Source: Burkholderiaceae bacterium (GTDB taxonomy: Bacteria > Pseudomonadota > Gammaproteobacteria > Burkholderiales > Burkholderiaceae_E). From it: DNA of 45,323 nt. Position 1 is the first letter of the stretch. Each line of letters opens with the position of its first letter. The position numbers and the translations under genes are program-made. The DNA lies in assembly GCA_021166725.1 (NCBI GenBank), contig JAJPES010000087.1, positions 1-45,323 on the forward strand. Direction: 5' to 3'. A model generated the notes under the pieces. It was not told the DNA's origin and did no database searches. It worked only from the letters and a program-made list of their open reading frames with translations. This document shows positions 1 through 8,189 of this stretch, one piece after another.

Positions 1-119
1 GGAACTCGCTCCGCGAGCTATGCTCGCTCCGCTCGAACCTGCCGCCGCGAGTCAGAGGTCCGACGCGCGCGTCGCGCGCCGACCCCGGAACTGCGCTGCT
101 CGGCGCCGCAGAAGTCGCC
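1..119 (+). repeat. Structured repeat, copy A (cut by window edge)
   Basis: This is the right-hand part of a core that recurs at 5178-5359 (minus) and 44807-44980 (plus). Shared blocks are GAACTCGCT near the start, CGCGAGTCAGAGG at 47-59, CGACCCC at 80-86 and CTGCGCTGCTCGGCGCCGCA at 91-110. The self-complementary stem at 62-73 reads GACGCGCGCGTC, where the other copies read GAAGCGCGCTTC, so both sides of the stem have changed together. The left half of the core and the left arm lie outside the window. The nearest gene on the right ends at 467 on the minus strand. Function unknown. Confidence 0.75.
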
Positions 120-360
120 GCGCCGAGCGAGCCTTCGGCCCTCCGAGCGCCCCCTGCGGCGCGGCCCGCCCCCAGCGCCCAGCGACGCAGCCCGGCGCCC
201 CTGCCCCACCCGCCGCCCCGCGGCCCTGGGAGCGCGGCGGTCGGCGGCCACAAGCAGCAGACGACTCCTCCCGAATGTTTTTTTCCCTTGAACACGATCG
301 GCATCCCGGTCGGTCGCTGAGCCGTTACGCGCGAAGCGCCACGAACAACCCGACATCGAG

Positions 361-428
361 GTGCGGGCGCGGGGGATGGCGGTGCGGGAAGCGACATCGC
401 CGTCCGCACCGCCATCCCGCGCCCGCAC
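361..428. terminator. Long GC hairpin downstream of the DUF2909 gene
   Basis: The left arm (361-387) and right arm (404-428) are reverse complements over 25 bp, apart from two extra G in the left arm, with a 16-nt loop. It lies 39 bp past the stop codon of the minus-strand gene ending at 467. There is no clear T-run on either side, so it is not a textbook Rho-independent terminator. It may stop transcription or protect the transcript end. Apart from this hairpin and repeat copy A, nothing gene-like is seen in 1-466. Confidence 0.5.
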
Positions 429-466
429 CGGCGCAGGCAGCGACCGGCGCCTCGTGCGGAGAGAGC

Positions 467-676
467 TCAGCGACCGACCGGAATGCCGGTCGGGTGGATC
501 CACCCCATATACTGCGCGAACAGGATGAACGCGAACAGCGCCACCGAGAATCCCACGCGAAAGCCCAGCGCGCGCATCGTGTTGCGCGTGCGGCCGCGGT
601 CACGCACGAGAAAGAACAGCGCGGAAGCGAGGCTTCCGATGATCAGCACGAAAGCGAAGGCGACGATCCACTTCAC
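467..676 (-). CDS. DUF2909 family twin-transmembrane small protein
   Basis: A 69-residue protein with two hydrophobic segments (about residues 3-23 and 42-60) separated by a short basic loop containing RDRGRTRNTMR. Length, topology and position just upstream of SURF1 on the opposite strand match the DUF2909 family found beside cytochrome c oxidase genes in Burkholderiales. Its biochemical role is unknown; context suggests a part in oxidase assembly or the inner membrane. It is transcribed divergently from the SURF1 gene, with 83 bp between the starts. The gene to its left, outside the window, would by synteny be cytochrome oxidase subunit III. Confidence 0.8.
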   Translation of the reverse strand: MKWIVAFAFVLIIGSLASALFFLVRDRGRTRNTMRALGFRVGFSVALFAFILFAQYMGWIHPTGIPVGR

Positions 677-759
677 GGAATGGGGCTCCGGTGGCCGGGC
701 TTCGATTCTAGGGCCGCGAGTCGCACCGGCAAAAAAAAAGAACTGCGCGTCGGCGTGAG

Positions 760-1536
760 GTGATGGCGGGTCGTGCGCGCTTTCGTGCGTGGGCGCCGAC
801 GCTGGCGGCGCTCGTGGTGGTCGCCGTCACGTTCTCGCTGGGCAACTGGCAGCTGCGGCGCGCCGACGAGAAGCGCGCGCTGCAGGCGCAGCGCGATGCA
901 GCCGAGCGCGATGCGCCGATCGATCTCGGGGCTGCGGGCAACGATGCCGATGCCCTCGACGGCCGCCGCGTTCGGGTTCGCGGGCGCTTCGTGTCAGAAT
1001 TCGACGTCTTCATCGACAATCGGACGCATCGGGGCGTTGCGGGCTTTCACGTGCTCTCGCCGTTGCGCCTGGCGGGTTCCGATTCGCATGTGCTGGTGCT
1101 TCGCGGCTGGGTCGCTTCCGATCCGCGCGAGCGCTGGCGTGTACCGCAGGTGCCGGCGCCGGACGGCGAGGTGCAGGTCGAGGGCATTGCGCAGCGCGAG
1201 CTGGCGCGGACGCTGGAGCTGGGTCGCACGCTCGAGCCCGGACCCGGCGATCGCATCTGGCTCAACGTCGATCTCGATCGATATCGACGCTGGTCGGGGC
1301 TCGCAGTGCAACTGCCGATCGTGCGCGAGCTGACGCCCCCGCAGACGTCGCGGGGCGATTTCGACGACGGGCTCGTTCGCGACTGGCCGCGTCCGGGCGG
1401 GGACGTCCAGAAGCACGTCGCCTATGCGTTCCAGTGGTATTCGATGGCAGCGCTCGCCGCCGGGCTGTGGATCTGGTTCGTTGCGCTCGCGCGCTGGCGC
1501 GGGCGCTCGCAGGGTGAGGACGGATTGCAGGGATGA
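760..1536 (+). CDS. SURF1 family cytochrome oxidase assembly protein
   Basis: A 258-residue inner-membrane protein of the SURF1/Shy1 family, which helps place haem a into cytochrome c oxidase subunit I. An N-terminal membrane segment (about residues 10-27) is followed by the family motif GNWQLRRADEK. A soluble periplasmic domain includes VFIDNRTHRGVAGFHVLSPL and LVLRGWV. A second membrane segment closes the protein (about residues 223-245, beginning AYAFQWYSMAAL). Two adjacent Met codons make the exact start uncertain by one residue. Its stop overlaps the next start by ATGA, so it heads an assembly operon with the SCO-like protein, ctaA, ctaB and SCO1. Confidence 0.93.
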   Translation: MMAGRARFRAWAPTLAALVVVAVTFSLGNWQLRRADEKRALQAQRDAAERDAPIDLGAAGNDADALDGRRVRVRGRFVSEFDVFIDNRTHRGVAGFHVLSPLRLAGSDSHVLVLRGWVASDPRERWRVPQVPAPDGEVQVEGIAQRELARTLELGRTLEPGPGDRIWLNVDLDRYRRWSGLAVQLPIVRELTPPQTSRGDFDDGLVRDWPRPGGDVQKHVAYAFQWYSMAALAAGLWIWFVALARWRGRSQGEDGLQG

Positions 1537-2177
1537 CGGGCAGGGACAGGCAGGTGACGGAATCGACGGTCTTGCGGAAGAGCGCGCCCGGGGAGCGAGT
1601 CGGCGAGCGGCGCGCACGCGGCAGGCTCAAGCTGCTGGCGCTGTTTCTCCTGCTGACCTCGCCGATCGCCGCGTCGTACTACACCTATTACGTGCTTCGC
1701 CCCGAGGGCCGCACCAACTACGGAGCACTCGTCGAGCAGCGACCGGTAGATTCGCTCGGTGGCGTGCCGGTGGTCGGCGACGTGCGAACGCTCGGCGAGT
1801 TGCGCGGGCGCTGGGTGATGCTCGTCGTCGCGCCTTCCGAATGCGACGAAGGCTGCAAGCGTCGGCTGTACCATGTGCGGCAGGTTCGCTTGACCGCGGG
1901 CAAGGAACGCGACCGGGTCGAGCGCGTATGGTTGCTGCCGGACGACGGAACGCCGGATTCGAGCCTGCTGGCCGAGCACGAAGGCCTGCTCGTGATCCGT
2001 GCGCCCGCGCAGGCGATCGCGACGAACCTGCCGGCCACCGAAACGAGCTCCGTTTCGGACCACATCTGGTTGATCGATCCGCTGGGGCACCTGATGATGC
2101 GCTTTCCGCGCGATGCCGATCCCAGCCGGATCAAGAAGGATCTCGCAAAGGTGCTGCGGGCCTCCGGAATCGGATGA
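1533..2177 (+). CDS. Membrane-anchored SCO-like (thioredoxin-fold) protein
   Basis: A 214-residue protein usually annotated only as a hypothetical membrane protein of cytochrome oxidase loci. A basic N-terminus precedes one membrane segment (about residues 33-54). The outer domain has CDEGC (C104, C108) in the place of the SCO copper motif CxxxC. It also has SDHIWLIDPLGHLMMRF (H177), which lines up with VDHTAGSYVYDPKGKLRLF of the SCO protein at 4263-4886. All three copper-ligand positions of SCO are therefore present, although overall similarity is low. The start overlaps the SURF1 stop and ctaA follows after 47 bp. A copper or thiol role in oxidase assembly is inferred from these motifs and the context. 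Confidence 0.8.
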   Translation: MTGRDRQVTESTVLRKSAPGERVGERRARGRLKLLALFLLLTSPIAASYYTYYVLRPEGRTNYGALVEQRPVDSLGGVPVVGDVRTLGELRGRWVMLVVAPSECDEGCKRRLYHVRQVRLTAGKERDRVERVWLLPDDGTPDSSLLAEHEGLLVIRAPAQAIATNLPATETSSVSDHIWLIDPLGHLMMRFPRDADPSRIKKDLAKVLRASGIG

Positions 2178-2224
2178 CGCGCCCGTTCGCCGCGTCCTGA
2201 AGCACGAGAGCAAGAGTCGAGAAG

Positions 2225-3283
2225 ATGAGCGCAACGATCGAGAGTCCTTCCCTGCTGCGCGAGCGCACCCGTGGACGTGCGGCGCTTCGCTACCGGCGGC
2301 TGATCGGCTTCACGCTGGTGCTCACCTTCGCGCTGATCATGCTCGGCGCCTACGTGCGACTGAGCGACGCCGGTCTCGGCTGCCCCGACTGGCCCGGCTG
2401 CTATGGCACGCTCAGTCCCTTCCACGCGCAGGACGAGATCGCCAAGGCGGTCGCCGCGCAGGGCGGCGAGCAAGGGCCGGTGTCGATGGGCAAGGCGTGG
2501 CGAGAGATGATCCATCGCTACTTCGCCAAGCTGCTCGGCCTGCTTGCAATCGCCATCGCGGTCGTAGCCTGGCGCAAGCGGGCGGAACTTCGCCAGTCGC
2601 CGGCGCTGCCGATCGCGCTGGTCGGCGTGGTGGTGCTGCAGGGCATCTTCGGCATGTGGACGGTCACGCTGCTGCTCAAGCCAGCGATCGTCACCGGGCA
2701 CCTGATCGGAGGGCTGCTGACGCTGTCGCTGTTGCTGTGGTTGTGGCTGCGCCAGACCGAAGGCCCGCGCTACGTCGACGCAGAACCCGTTGCTGCGCTG
2801 TATGCGCCGGCGGTGCTCGGGGTCGCGGTGCTCGCCGCGCAGATCTTTCTCGGCGGATGGACCAGCACGAACTACGCGGCGCTTGCCTGCACCGACCTGC
2901 CCACCTGCCGCGGCCAGTGGTGGCCCGAGATGGACTTCGCCAACGCCTTCCACTTCGTGCGCGAACTCGGACGTACCGGAGACGGCGAACTGTTGTCGCA
3001 GCAGGCGCTTACCGCGATCCACGTCATGCACCGGCTCGGCGCGGTGATCGTCGCGTTGTACCTGGGCTGGCTGGCGTGGCGTACACGCGGCACCGACGGC
3101 GTGCGCGGACTGGGGAGCGCGATCCTCGTCGTGCTCGGGGCGCAGTGGCTGCTCGGACTGTCCAACGTGTATTTCAGCCTGCCGCTGCCGGTGGCGGTCA
3201 TGCACAACGGCGGCGCTGCGCTGCTGCTCGGCCTGCTCGTCGCGTTGTTGTTCCGCGCGCGCCAGGCGCGCGCGGGTATCTGA
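2225..3283 (+). CDS. ctaA: Haem A synthase (COX15/CtaA)
   Basis: A 352-residue polytopic membrane protein that oxidises the C8 methyl of haem O to give haem A. About eight membrane helices are visible. Conserved histidines sit in MIHRYFAKLLGL, VTGHLIGGLLTL, AIHVMHRLGA and VMHNGGAALLL. The first outer loop carries GCPDWPGCYG, and a second Cys pair occurs in LACTDLPTCRGQWW. Length and motifs fit the proteobacterial type. It precedes ctaB, the enzyme of the preceding step, by 18 bp, so the two are almost certainly co-transcribed. Confidence 0.96.
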   Translation: MSATIESPSLLRERTRGRAALRYRRLIGFTLVLTFALIMLGAYVRLSDAGLGCPDWPGCYGTLSPFHAQDEIAKAVAAQGGEQGPVSMGKAWREMIHRYFAKLLGLLAIAIAVVAWRKRAELRQSPALPIALVGVVVLQGIFGMWTVTLLLKPAIVTGHLIGGLLTLSLLLWLWLRQTEGPRYVDAEPVAALYAPAVLGVAVLAAQIFLGGWTSTNYAALACTDLPTCRGQWWPEMDFANAFHFVRELGRTGDGELLSQQALTAIHVMHRLGAVIVALYLGWLAWRTRGTDGVRGLGSAILVVLGAQWLLGLSNVYFSLPLPVAVMHNGGAALLLGLLVALLFRARQARAGI

Positions 3284-3301
3284 GCAACGGGACCCGACAC
3301 C

Positions 3302-4195
3302 ATGGACATGCCCGCTGTCCGGCCTTCGGGTTGGCGCCTGGCCGTATCGCAATACGTCACCGTCACCAAGCCGCGCATCGTGCTGCTGGCGGCGTTTTGC
3401 GCGCTGATCGGCATGCTGCTGGCGAGCCGGGAACAGGTTCACTGGCAGATCCTGCTGTTCGGCACGCTGGGCATCTCGCTGCTCGCCGGAGCCGGCTTCG
3501 CGTTCAACTGCCTGATCGAACGCCACATCGACGCGCGCATGGCGCGCACGCGCGGCCGGCCTTCGGCCAGCGGCGACGTAGGCGTGCCGGGACACACGCT
3601 GTTCGCCACCGCGCTCGCCGTGCTCGGGGCCTTCGTGCTCTACGCGTTCGTCAATCCGTTGACGATGTGGCTCACGCTGGCGACCTTCGTCGGCTATGCG
3701 GGCATCTACACGGTGCTGCTCAAGCCGTCCACGCCGCAGAACATCGTGATCGGCGGCGCGTCGGGTGCGATGCCGCCGGTGCTCGGCTGGGCAGCGGTCA
3801 CCAACGATGTGAGCGCCGCGCCGCTCGTGCTGTTCCTGATCATCTTCGTCTGGACGCCGCCGCACTTCTGGTCGCTCGCGCTGTACCGCATCGACGATTA
3901 CCGCAAGTCGGGCTTGCCGATGTTGCCGGTCACGCATGGCCCGGAGTTCACCCGGCTGAACATCCTGCTCTACACGGTACTGCTGGTCGCCGCGTCGGTG
4001 CTGCCGTTCCTGATCCAGATGAGCGGCGTGCTCTACCTCGCCTGCGCGCTCGTGCTCGACGCCGTCTTCCTCGCCTACGCGTGGCGGATGTGGCGCAACT
4101 ACTCCGACGAACTCGCCCGGCGCACCTTCGGCTACTCGATCTTCTATCTGGCCGCGCTGTTCGGCGCGCTGCTGGTCGACCACTTCATGAACTGA
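3302..4195 (+). CDS. ctaB: Protohaem IX farnesyltransferase (haem O synthase)
   Basis: A 297-residue UbiA-superfamily membrane prenyltransferase that adds a farnesyl group to haem b to make haem O. The prenyl-diphosphate-binding motif is [19 protein letters not shown], about residues 68-86. The second conserved loop is [21 protein letters not shown], and about nine membrane helices are apparent. It lies between ctaA and the SCO gene on the same strand. The start at 3302 leaves a short cytosolic leader before [13 protein letters not shown], as is usual in this family. Confidence 0.96.
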   Translation: MDMPAVRPSGWRLAVSQYVTVTKPRIVLLAAFCALIGMLLASREQVHWQILLFGTLGISLLAGAGFAFNCLIERHIDARMARTRGRPSASGDVGVPGHTLFATALAVLGAFVLYAFVNPLTMWLTLATFVGYAGIYTVLLKPSTPQNIVIGGASGAMPPVLGWAAVTNDVSAAPLVLFLIIFVWTPPHFWSLALYRIDDYRKSGLPMLPVTHGPEFTRLNILLYTVLLVAASVLPFLIQMSGVLYLACALVLDAVFLAYAWRMWRNYSDELARRTFGYSIFYLAALFGALLVDHFMN

Positions 4196-4262
4196 TTTTC
4201 GCGGGCGACCCGACCGCGGCGCCGGAACGCGGCTCGACGCTCCGCCAGGAGAAAGAATTCCG

Positions 4263-4886
4263 ATGACGACTCCCAACGCGCTCACGCCGCTGTCCGGGCG
4301 CTGGACGCGCCGGGCCGCAATCGCGGCCATGCTCTCGGGTGCGCTGTGGCTGGCCGGCTGCCAGTCGAAGCCCGAGTTCCGCAACACCGACGTCACCGGC
4401 GCCGATTTCGCGCAGGACTTCCATCTCACCGGCCACGACGGCAAGCCGTATTCGCTCGCCGATTTCCGCGGCAAGGCGGTCGTGATCTTCTTCGGCTACA
4501 CGCAATGTCCCGACGTCTGTCCGACGACGATGTCGGAACTCGCCGAGGTGATGAAGGTTCTCGGTCCCGACGCCGATCGGGTGCAGGTCCTGTTCGTCAC
4601 CGTGGACCCGGAGCGCGATACGCCGCAGCTGCTCGCCAGCTACGTGCCGACCTTCGATCCGCGCTTCCTCGGTCTGTACGGCGACGAACAGGCCACCGAG
4701 CGCACGGCGAAGGCGTTCCGCGTGTTCTACCAGAAGGTGCCGGGCAAGACGCCGGGCAGCTACACGGTGGACCACACGGCGGGCAGCTACGTCTACGACC
4801 CGAAAGGCAAGCTGCGCCTGTTCATCAAGCACGGCACCGGACCGGAGCCGATTGCGCACGACCTGAAGGAGTTGCTGGCGGGCTGA
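4263..4886 (+). CDS. SCO1/SenC copper chaperone lipoprotein
   Basis: A 207-residue protein of the SCO family, which delivers copper to the CuA centre of cytochrome oxidase subunit II. A hydrophobic N-terminus ends in the lipobox LAGC (C33), predicting an outer-facing lipoprotein. The thioredoxin-fold domain holds the copper ligands CPDVC (C82, C86) and H171 in VDHTAG. VTVDPERDTP is also typical. A good ribosome binding site (GGAGAAAG) lies just upstream of the ATG. It is the last gene of the assembly operon and is followed by non-coding DNA with repeat copy B. Confidence 0.95.
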   Translation: MTTPNALTPLSGRWTRRAAIAAMLSGALWLAGCQSKPEFRNTDVTGADFAQDFHLTGHDGKPYSLADFRGKAVVIFFGYTQCPDVCPTTMSELAEVMKVLGPDADRVQVLFVTVDPERDTPQLLASYVPTFDPRFLGLYGDEQATERTAKAFRVFYQKVPGKTPGSYTVDHTAGSYVYDPKGKLRLFIKHGTGPEPIAHDLKELLAG

Positions 4887-5150
4887 GCCCGCCGACTCGC
4901 CCTTTGGCGCGCGCGGGAATCTGTGCAACTCGTACGTTCCTGGCTGCGTCTGCATCGACGCCACCTGAAACGCGCAGGAATCGAACGAAGTCGCTCACGA
5001 TGGATGACACGCAGTCCGCGACGCGCGTGACACGCGCATTCGTCGACGCTCGTGTCGCAATGACTCTACGGGGCGCAACTCATTTGTCGCCGGCGTGCTT
5101 GTGACGCTTGCACGAGCGGAGGTACTCCCGGCGCATGCTGCAACGGTCCT
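4887..5150. other. Non-coding stretch after the SCO gene
   Basis: No reading frame here has a plausible start, ribosome binding site or recognisable protein. It separates the plus-strand SCO gene from repeat copy B. Short alternating CG/GC palindromes occur around 5016-5040 (GCGACGCGCGTGACACGCGC), but no T-tract follows them. Confidence 0.5.
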
Positions 5151-5388
5151 CGTCGGAGCGGAGTTGCGCGCGGTGCGGCGACCTCTGCGGCGCCGAGCAG
5201 CGCAGCCTCGGGGTCGGCGCGCGAAGCGCGCTTCGTGCCTCTGACTCGCGGCCGCATGTCCGAGCGCAGCGGGCGCAGCCCGCGCAGCGAGTTCGGCCGC
5301 GCGACCCCGAGGCGAGCAGCGAGGGAAGTCGGCGCGCAGCGCCGACCGCCGCAGCGGGAGCCGCATCGCGCGCAACTCCGCTCCGACG
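5151..5388 (-). repeat. Structured repeat, copy B, with 28-bp inverted arms
   Basis: The core (5178-5359, minus orientation) matches copies A and C. The ends, 5151-5178 and 5361-5388, are inverted repeats of each other over 28 bp with one mismatch. Their sequence (starting CGTCGGAGCGGAGTTGCG) is not shared with copy C. Inside are a hairpin with 8-bp stem at 5328-5346 (GTCGGCGC, loop GCA) and the 12-bp palindrome GAAGCGCGCTTC at 5223-5234. The element fills the gap between the convergent SCO and EamA genes, so it could act as a two-way transcript end. Function is not known. Confidence 0.8.
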
Positions 5389-5408
5389 CACGCCAACGTC
5401 GGCACGAG

Positions 5409-6290
5409 TCACGCAGACGCCCGCACCCCCCGCTGCGTCAGCGCTACCAGCACCGTCGCGGCGAGGATCATCGCGCCGCCGCCGAGCGTGCGCGCGCTCA
5501 GTGTCTCGCCGCCGATCGCCACGGAAGAGACCGCCGCGAACAGCACCTCGCTGAGCATCACGATCGCCGTCACGCTCGCCGGCACGCGAGCAACGCCGTA
5601 CTGCAGCGCGAAGTTGCCGGCGAGAAGCGCCAGCGCCAGCGCGACCGTTCCCGCGATCCACAGCCAGTGCGGTGCGGGCGGAAAACGCATCGTGCCGCCG
5701 AGCGACATCGCCCAGGCCATCGTCACGGCGACGATGAAGCCGCCGACGAACATCGCCAGCGCACGAACGTCGTCGGGCGCGTCGCGGTTGCGGCGCACGA
5801 GCACGTTGACGAAAGCGAAGCAGACGCCGCCGGCGACGCCGAGCCAGTCGGCGAGTGACGAGGGCAGCGGAAATCCCGTGCCGGGCCGCCACAGTACGAC
5901 GCCGGCGCCGCCCAGTGCGAGTGCCATTCGAGCGAGCGCGGCGCCGGTGATCGGCTCGTCGAGCAGCCAGCGCGCGAGCAACATCGACCACACCGGCATC
6001 AGGTAGAAGAGCAGGACGACCCGGACCACTTCACCGATCATCACGCCCCAGTTGAAGGCGACGTTGGTCGCGCCGGCGGCGAGCACGAGCCACAGCAGCG
6101 TCGGCCGCTGCAGCAGGCCGTGCCAGGCGCGCGGGCGCCAGAGGCTGATGACGATCGTCGAGAAGAGGAAGGCGAAGCCCGTCGCCCAGACGCTGTGCAG
6201 CCCGAGCGCGTTCAGTTGCCGGAATGGCCACCACGAGACGCCCCAGACGAAGGCGTTGAACAGCAGGCAGGCGAGGGCTGCGGCGGGCAC
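5409..6290 (-). CDS. EamA/DMT-family membrane transporter
   Basis: A roughly 293-residue protein with ten predicted membrane helices in two five-helix halves, typical of the drug/metabolite transporter (EamA) superfamily. Recognisable stretches are FNAFVWGVSWWPFRQL in helix 1, GVMIGEVVRVVLLFYLMPVW and ALPWFIV-like helix ends. The substrate cannot be told. The GTG at 6290 is chosen because the first helix starts right after it. The only upstream ATG (6398) would place the perfect palindrome 6377-6396, the likely rpoH terminator, inside the gene and add about 36 non-hydrophobic residues. No clear ribosome binding site supports either start, so the start is uncertain. Confidence 0.82.
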   Translation of the reverse strand: MPAAALACLLFNAFVWGVSWWPFRQLNALGLHSVWATGFAFLFSTIVISLWRPRAWHGLLQRPTLLWLVLAAGATNVAFNWGVMIGEVVRVVLLFYLMPVWSMLLARWLLDEPITGAALARMALALGGAGVVLWRPGTGFPLPSSLADWLGVAGGVCFAFVNVLVRRNRDAPDDVRALAMFVGGFIVAVTMAWAMSLGGTMRFPPAPHWLWIAGTVALALALLAGNFALQYGVARVPASVTAIVMLSEVLFAAVSSVAIGGETLSARTLGGGAMILAATVLVALTQRGVRASA

Positions 6291-6376
6291 GGTCGAACGA
6301 TGAAGCGAAGGACGGCCCGGAGCGGGACGCAGGCACGGATCGTCCGCGCGATTGCCGGCGCCGGCCGAAGAAAGGG

Positions 6377-6396
6377 GTGCGCGCCGCGGCGCGCAC
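6377..6396 (-). terminator. Probable rpoH terminator: perfect 20-bp palindrome
   Basis: The sequence is a perfect palindrome, GTGCGCGCCG followed by its reverse complement, starting four bases after the rpoH stop codon. On the minus strand it is followed by CCCCTTTCTT, a pyrimidine tail. A perfect palindrome leaves no unpaired loop, so the folded hairpin would open a few central pairs. Confidence 0.55.
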
Positions 6397-6399
6397 ATC

Positions 6400-7293
<894 letters not shown>

Positions 7294-7321
7294 CCGATAA
7301 CCTCCTGTACGAATGGAGAGA

Positions 7322-7348
7322 TTAGCACTCTCGGGCGGAGAGTGCCAA
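7322..7348. promoter_or_regulatory. CIRCE operator (HrcA site) in the rpoH leader
   Basis: The sequence is TTAGCACTC, nine bases, then GAGTGCCAA. The HrcA operator consensus is TTAGCACTC-N9-GAGTGCTAA, so 17 of 18 conserved positions match with exact spacing. It lies 29-55 bp upstream of the rpoH start. On the minus strand a possible -10 box (GATACT, 7353-7348) abuts it, which would put the transcription start inside the operator, the usual arrangement for HrcA repression. maiA starts 47 bp away on the other side, so control of both genes is possible. Confidence 0.88.
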
Positions 7349-7394
7349 GTATCCGTCGACGAGCGGACAGAAAAGACAGTTTCGAGGGTTCCCG

Positions 7395-8039
7395 ATGCTC
7401 CAGCTCTACACCTATTTCCGTAGCTCGGCGTCGTTCCGCGTGCGCATCGTCTTGAATATGAAGGGTTTGCCGTGGGAGCCGAGAGTCGTCTGGCTACCTT
7501 CGAACGAGCAAGGCGCTGACCCGTTCCGGGCGGTAAATCCGCAGGGACTGGTCCCGCTCCTGGTCGATGGAGAGCAGCGACTCGCGCAGTCGTTGGCGAT
7601 CATCGAGTATCTCGACGAAACCCGGCCGCAGCCCCGCCTGCTGCCGGGTGACCCGCCGGGACGCGCGCGTGTGCGTTCGTTGTCGCTGCTCGTGGCGGCG
7701 GAGATCCATCCGCTGAACAACCTGCGCGTGCTGACTCACCTGCGCGGCGAACTCGGACTCGACGACGAGGCTATCGGACGCTGGTATCGCCACTGGTGCG
7801 ACGAGGGTCTGGCGGCGCTCGAGCGCGAACTCGCCGATCCGCGCACCGGGCGCTTCTGCCACGGCGACGAGCCGACGATGGCCGACGTGTGCCTGGTGCC
7901 GCAGGTCTTCAACGCGCGACGCTACGAGACGAAAGTCGAGCGCTACGAGCGCACGATGCGCATCTTCGACGAGTGCATGAAACTCGACGCGTTTCGCAAG
8001 GCCCAGCCCTCCGAGCAGGCCGAGGCCGCGCGCGGCTGA
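7395..8039 (+). CDS. maiA: Maleylacetoacetate isomerase (zeta-class GST)
   Basis: A 214-residue glutathione S-transferase fold protein. The active-site motif FRSSASFRVRIVLNMKGL (about residues 8-25) is the zeta-class signature, and VNPQGLVPLL and QSLAIIEYLDE form the glutathione site. The C-terminal helical domain has MADVCLVPQVFNARRY. The enzyme isomerises maleylacetoacetate to fumarylacetoacetate in tyrosine breakdown, or maleylpyruvate in the gentisate route. No other gene of either pathway is nearby, so the pathway is left open. It is divergent from rpoH and shares the CIRCE-containing intergenic DNA. Confidence 0.92.
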   Translation: MLQLYTYFRSSASFRVRIVLNMKGLPWEPRVVWLPSNEQGADPFRAVNPQGLVPLLVDGEQRLAQSLAIIEYLDETRPQPRLLPGDPPGRARVRSLSLLVAAEIHPLNNLRVLTHLRGELGLDDEAIGRWYRHWCDEGLAALERELADPRTGRFCHGDEPTMADVCLVPQVFNARRYETKVERYERTMRIFDECMKLDAFRKAQPSEQAEAARG

Positions 8040-8189
8040 CTTCGGCTGTTCGGCCGCCCCGACCGGCGGACCGACTCCACCGACCGGTGGATGGCACGCG
8101 CGACGCGGCCGGGCATAGGATGAGGCACCCCTGTCGGCGCGGCTCTCGTCGTGCGGCGAGCGCTCGCTTCCCCATGTCGAGGTGATCCC

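Noticed and set aside
2113..4266. Long plus-strand frame in another phase across ctaA and ctaB
   Set aside because: It overlaps two unmistakable membrane-protein genes and is Arg-rich with no domain.
1718..4474. Very long open frame on the minus strand across the oxidase operon
   Set aside because: It runs antisense through five recognised genes. Its Arg/His/Gln-rich composition is what high-GC antisense frames give.
5151..5388. Repeat copy B as a classic insertion sequence or MITE
   Set aside because: No target-site duplication was found and the terminal inverted repeats are not shared with copy C, so a standard transposition origin is not supported.
7340..7400. A sigma-32 promoter upstream of rpoH (CTCGAAA resembling CTTGAAA)
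   Set aside because: No convincing -10 element (CCCCATNT) at the proper spacing follows it.
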